Assembly (NCBI GenBank): GCA_964405775.1
Contig: CAYOPG010000001.1
Location: 1 to 64,000, forward strand
Reading direction: 5' to 3'
DNA: 64,000 nt
Source: JAAZFF01 sp964405775
Lineage (GTDB): Bacteria; Verrucomicrobiota; Kiritimatiellia; RFP12; UBA3636
Positions 63,338 through 64,000 of the stretch are shown in pieces. Positions within the stretch are counted from its first letter, which is position 1; each line of letters begins with the position of its first letter. Made by a program: the position numbers and the translations under genes. Below the pieces are notes generated by a model, which ran no database searches, had not been told where the DNA came from, and worked only from the letters and a program-made list of their open reading frames with translations.

Positions 63338-64000
63338 TGATCTGTCGTCAAATCATTGCGCTCATAAAGCTCTCGTTCCTTGACCTTTATCGCCGCAAGG
63401 AACTATTCGTACTTCTTGTTCTGGGCTTGGTATTGATAGCTCCGCTTTCAATGCTCCGCCCTTTTGGCCAAGCTGGCGCAACCCGTTATATGAACGAGAT
63501 TGCCATGTTGATGATATGGGTGTTCTCCTTCATAATAGCACTTGGTGCCTCTGCAAGGCTTTACCCGCCTGAGTTCGAATCGCGCACGATATATCCTCTG
63601 CTCGCTAAACCAGTCAGCAGAGGGACAACGCTTTTGGGCAAGTATCTGGGGGCGCTTCTGACGGCGATATCGGCTCTCGCCATCTTTTACACCCTCTATG
63701 CGATCCCGAACGGTATCGTCGGCAACGGATGGTTTCCCCTTATTCTCTGGCAGGCTTTCATACTGCATTGCGGTTTTGTCGCCATAGTTGTGGCTCTGGG
63801 GCTCCTTGGATCACTGCTCGTCACGTCTTCCGCAAACATCACTATCACAACTATTGTCGTGTCGACGATGTTCCTTTTCGGGCGGCGCCTTCCAGATTAC
63901 ATCGCGACACAGGGAGCCCCTGCCAAATGGATCATCGGTGCAGCGCATGCAATCTGCCCACATGTAGAATTTTTTGACTTAAGACAGCGCCTAGTGCACT
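63337..64000 (+). CDS. ABC-2 type permease, partial (runs off window)
   Basis: From the ATG at 63337, overlapping the ATPase stop, the frame stays open for 221 codons to the window end. It codes for hydrophobic helices separated by short loops: KELFVLLVLGLVLIAPLSML, MLMIWVFSFIIALGASARLY, LLGKYLGALLTAISALAIF and FVAIVVALGLLGSLLVTS. ESRTIYPLLAKPVSRGTTLL is the loop typical of ABC-2 permeases. Start and coupling to the ATPase are clear; the C terminus lies beyond the window. Confidence 0.85.
   Translation, partial: MICRQIIALIKLSFLDLYRRKELFVLLVLGLVLIAPLSMLRPFGQAGATRYMNEIAMLMIWVFSFIIALGASARLYPPEFESRTIYPLLAKPVSRGTTLLGKYLGALLTAISALAIFYTLYAIPNGIVGNGWFPLILWQAFILHCGFVAIVVALGLLGSLLVTSSANITITTIVVSTMFLFGRRLPDYIATQGAPAKWIIGAAHAICPHVEFFDLRQRLVH

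Overview
The window looks like a contig from an anaerobic, Gram-negative bacterium. Evidence for anaerobic life is the [FeFe]-hydrogenase maturase HydF and the ferrous iron transporter FeoAB. Evidence for an outer membrane is ExbB-ExbD-TonB with a TonB-dependent receptor, beta-barrel proteins and a lipoprotein. EfpL, LemA-M48, an LA_2272-type surface repeat and the many single-domain families would fit the PVC group (Kiritimatiellota, Verrucomicrobiota or Lentisphaerota), but that placement is inference. There are no rRNA, tRNA, CRISPR, transposase or phage genes. A run of 100 Ns at 3455-3554 marks a scaffold gap inside a gene.

Layout. 0-5 kb: hydF, a DUF2851 gene, a gapped lytic transglycosylase, and hflX on the other strand. 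5-12 kb: glycogen phosphorylase and glycogen synthase, then feoA-feoB, ending against a convergent Gfo/Idh/MocA oxidoreductase. 13-19 kb: a polyamine operon (arginine decarboxylase-like, spermidine synthase, agmatinase-like ureohydrolase, carboxynorspermidine dehydrogenase-like) behind a structured leader with four phased repeats, followed by a DUF1835 gene and a surface-repeat gene with a terminator. 19-24 kb: a degenerate Ppx/GppA-HD protein, polyphosphate kinase and phosphofructokinase. 24-27 kb: an MBOAT/AlgJ O-acetylation pair, then recD on the minus strand.

28.7-35.6 kb: one apparent transcript, lemA, an M48 protease, two tandem DegT-family genes (the second without the catalytic lysine), a BadF-type sugar kinase and a SIS sugar-phosphate protein. 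35.6-40.3 kb: a promoter followed by a membrane pseudokinase with Sel1 repeats, a HAD phosphatase, miaA and radC. 40.3-43.8 kb (minus): dtd, a GNAT acetyltransferase, an outer-membrane protein and a methyltransferase, coupled head to tail. 44-47.4 kb: mannose-1-phosphate guanylyltransferase, a GDT1 transporter, an HNH protein and nadB.

47.5-50.1 kb is a broken region. The last 34 codons of an outer-membrane protein gene abut an unassigned reading frame and a PhoR-like kinase that has lost its sensor end; pstS follows. 50-57 kb (minus): nfo, yraN, an FHA-sigma54 activator, efpL, a serine hydrolase and a DUF3592 membrane protein with a small companion. 57-64 kb: exbB-exbD-tonB facing a siderophore-type receptor, an unknown anchored protein, and an ABC exporter whose permease runs off the end.

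Most of the window is ordinary housekeeping and accessory metabolism; I see no defence island. The best candidates for something new are the DegT pair with its kinase/isomerase partners, the polyamine operon with two apparent routes to spermidine, the degenerate Ppx-HD protein beside polyphosphate kinase on a possibly leaderless message, and the pseudokinase-Sel1 protein.
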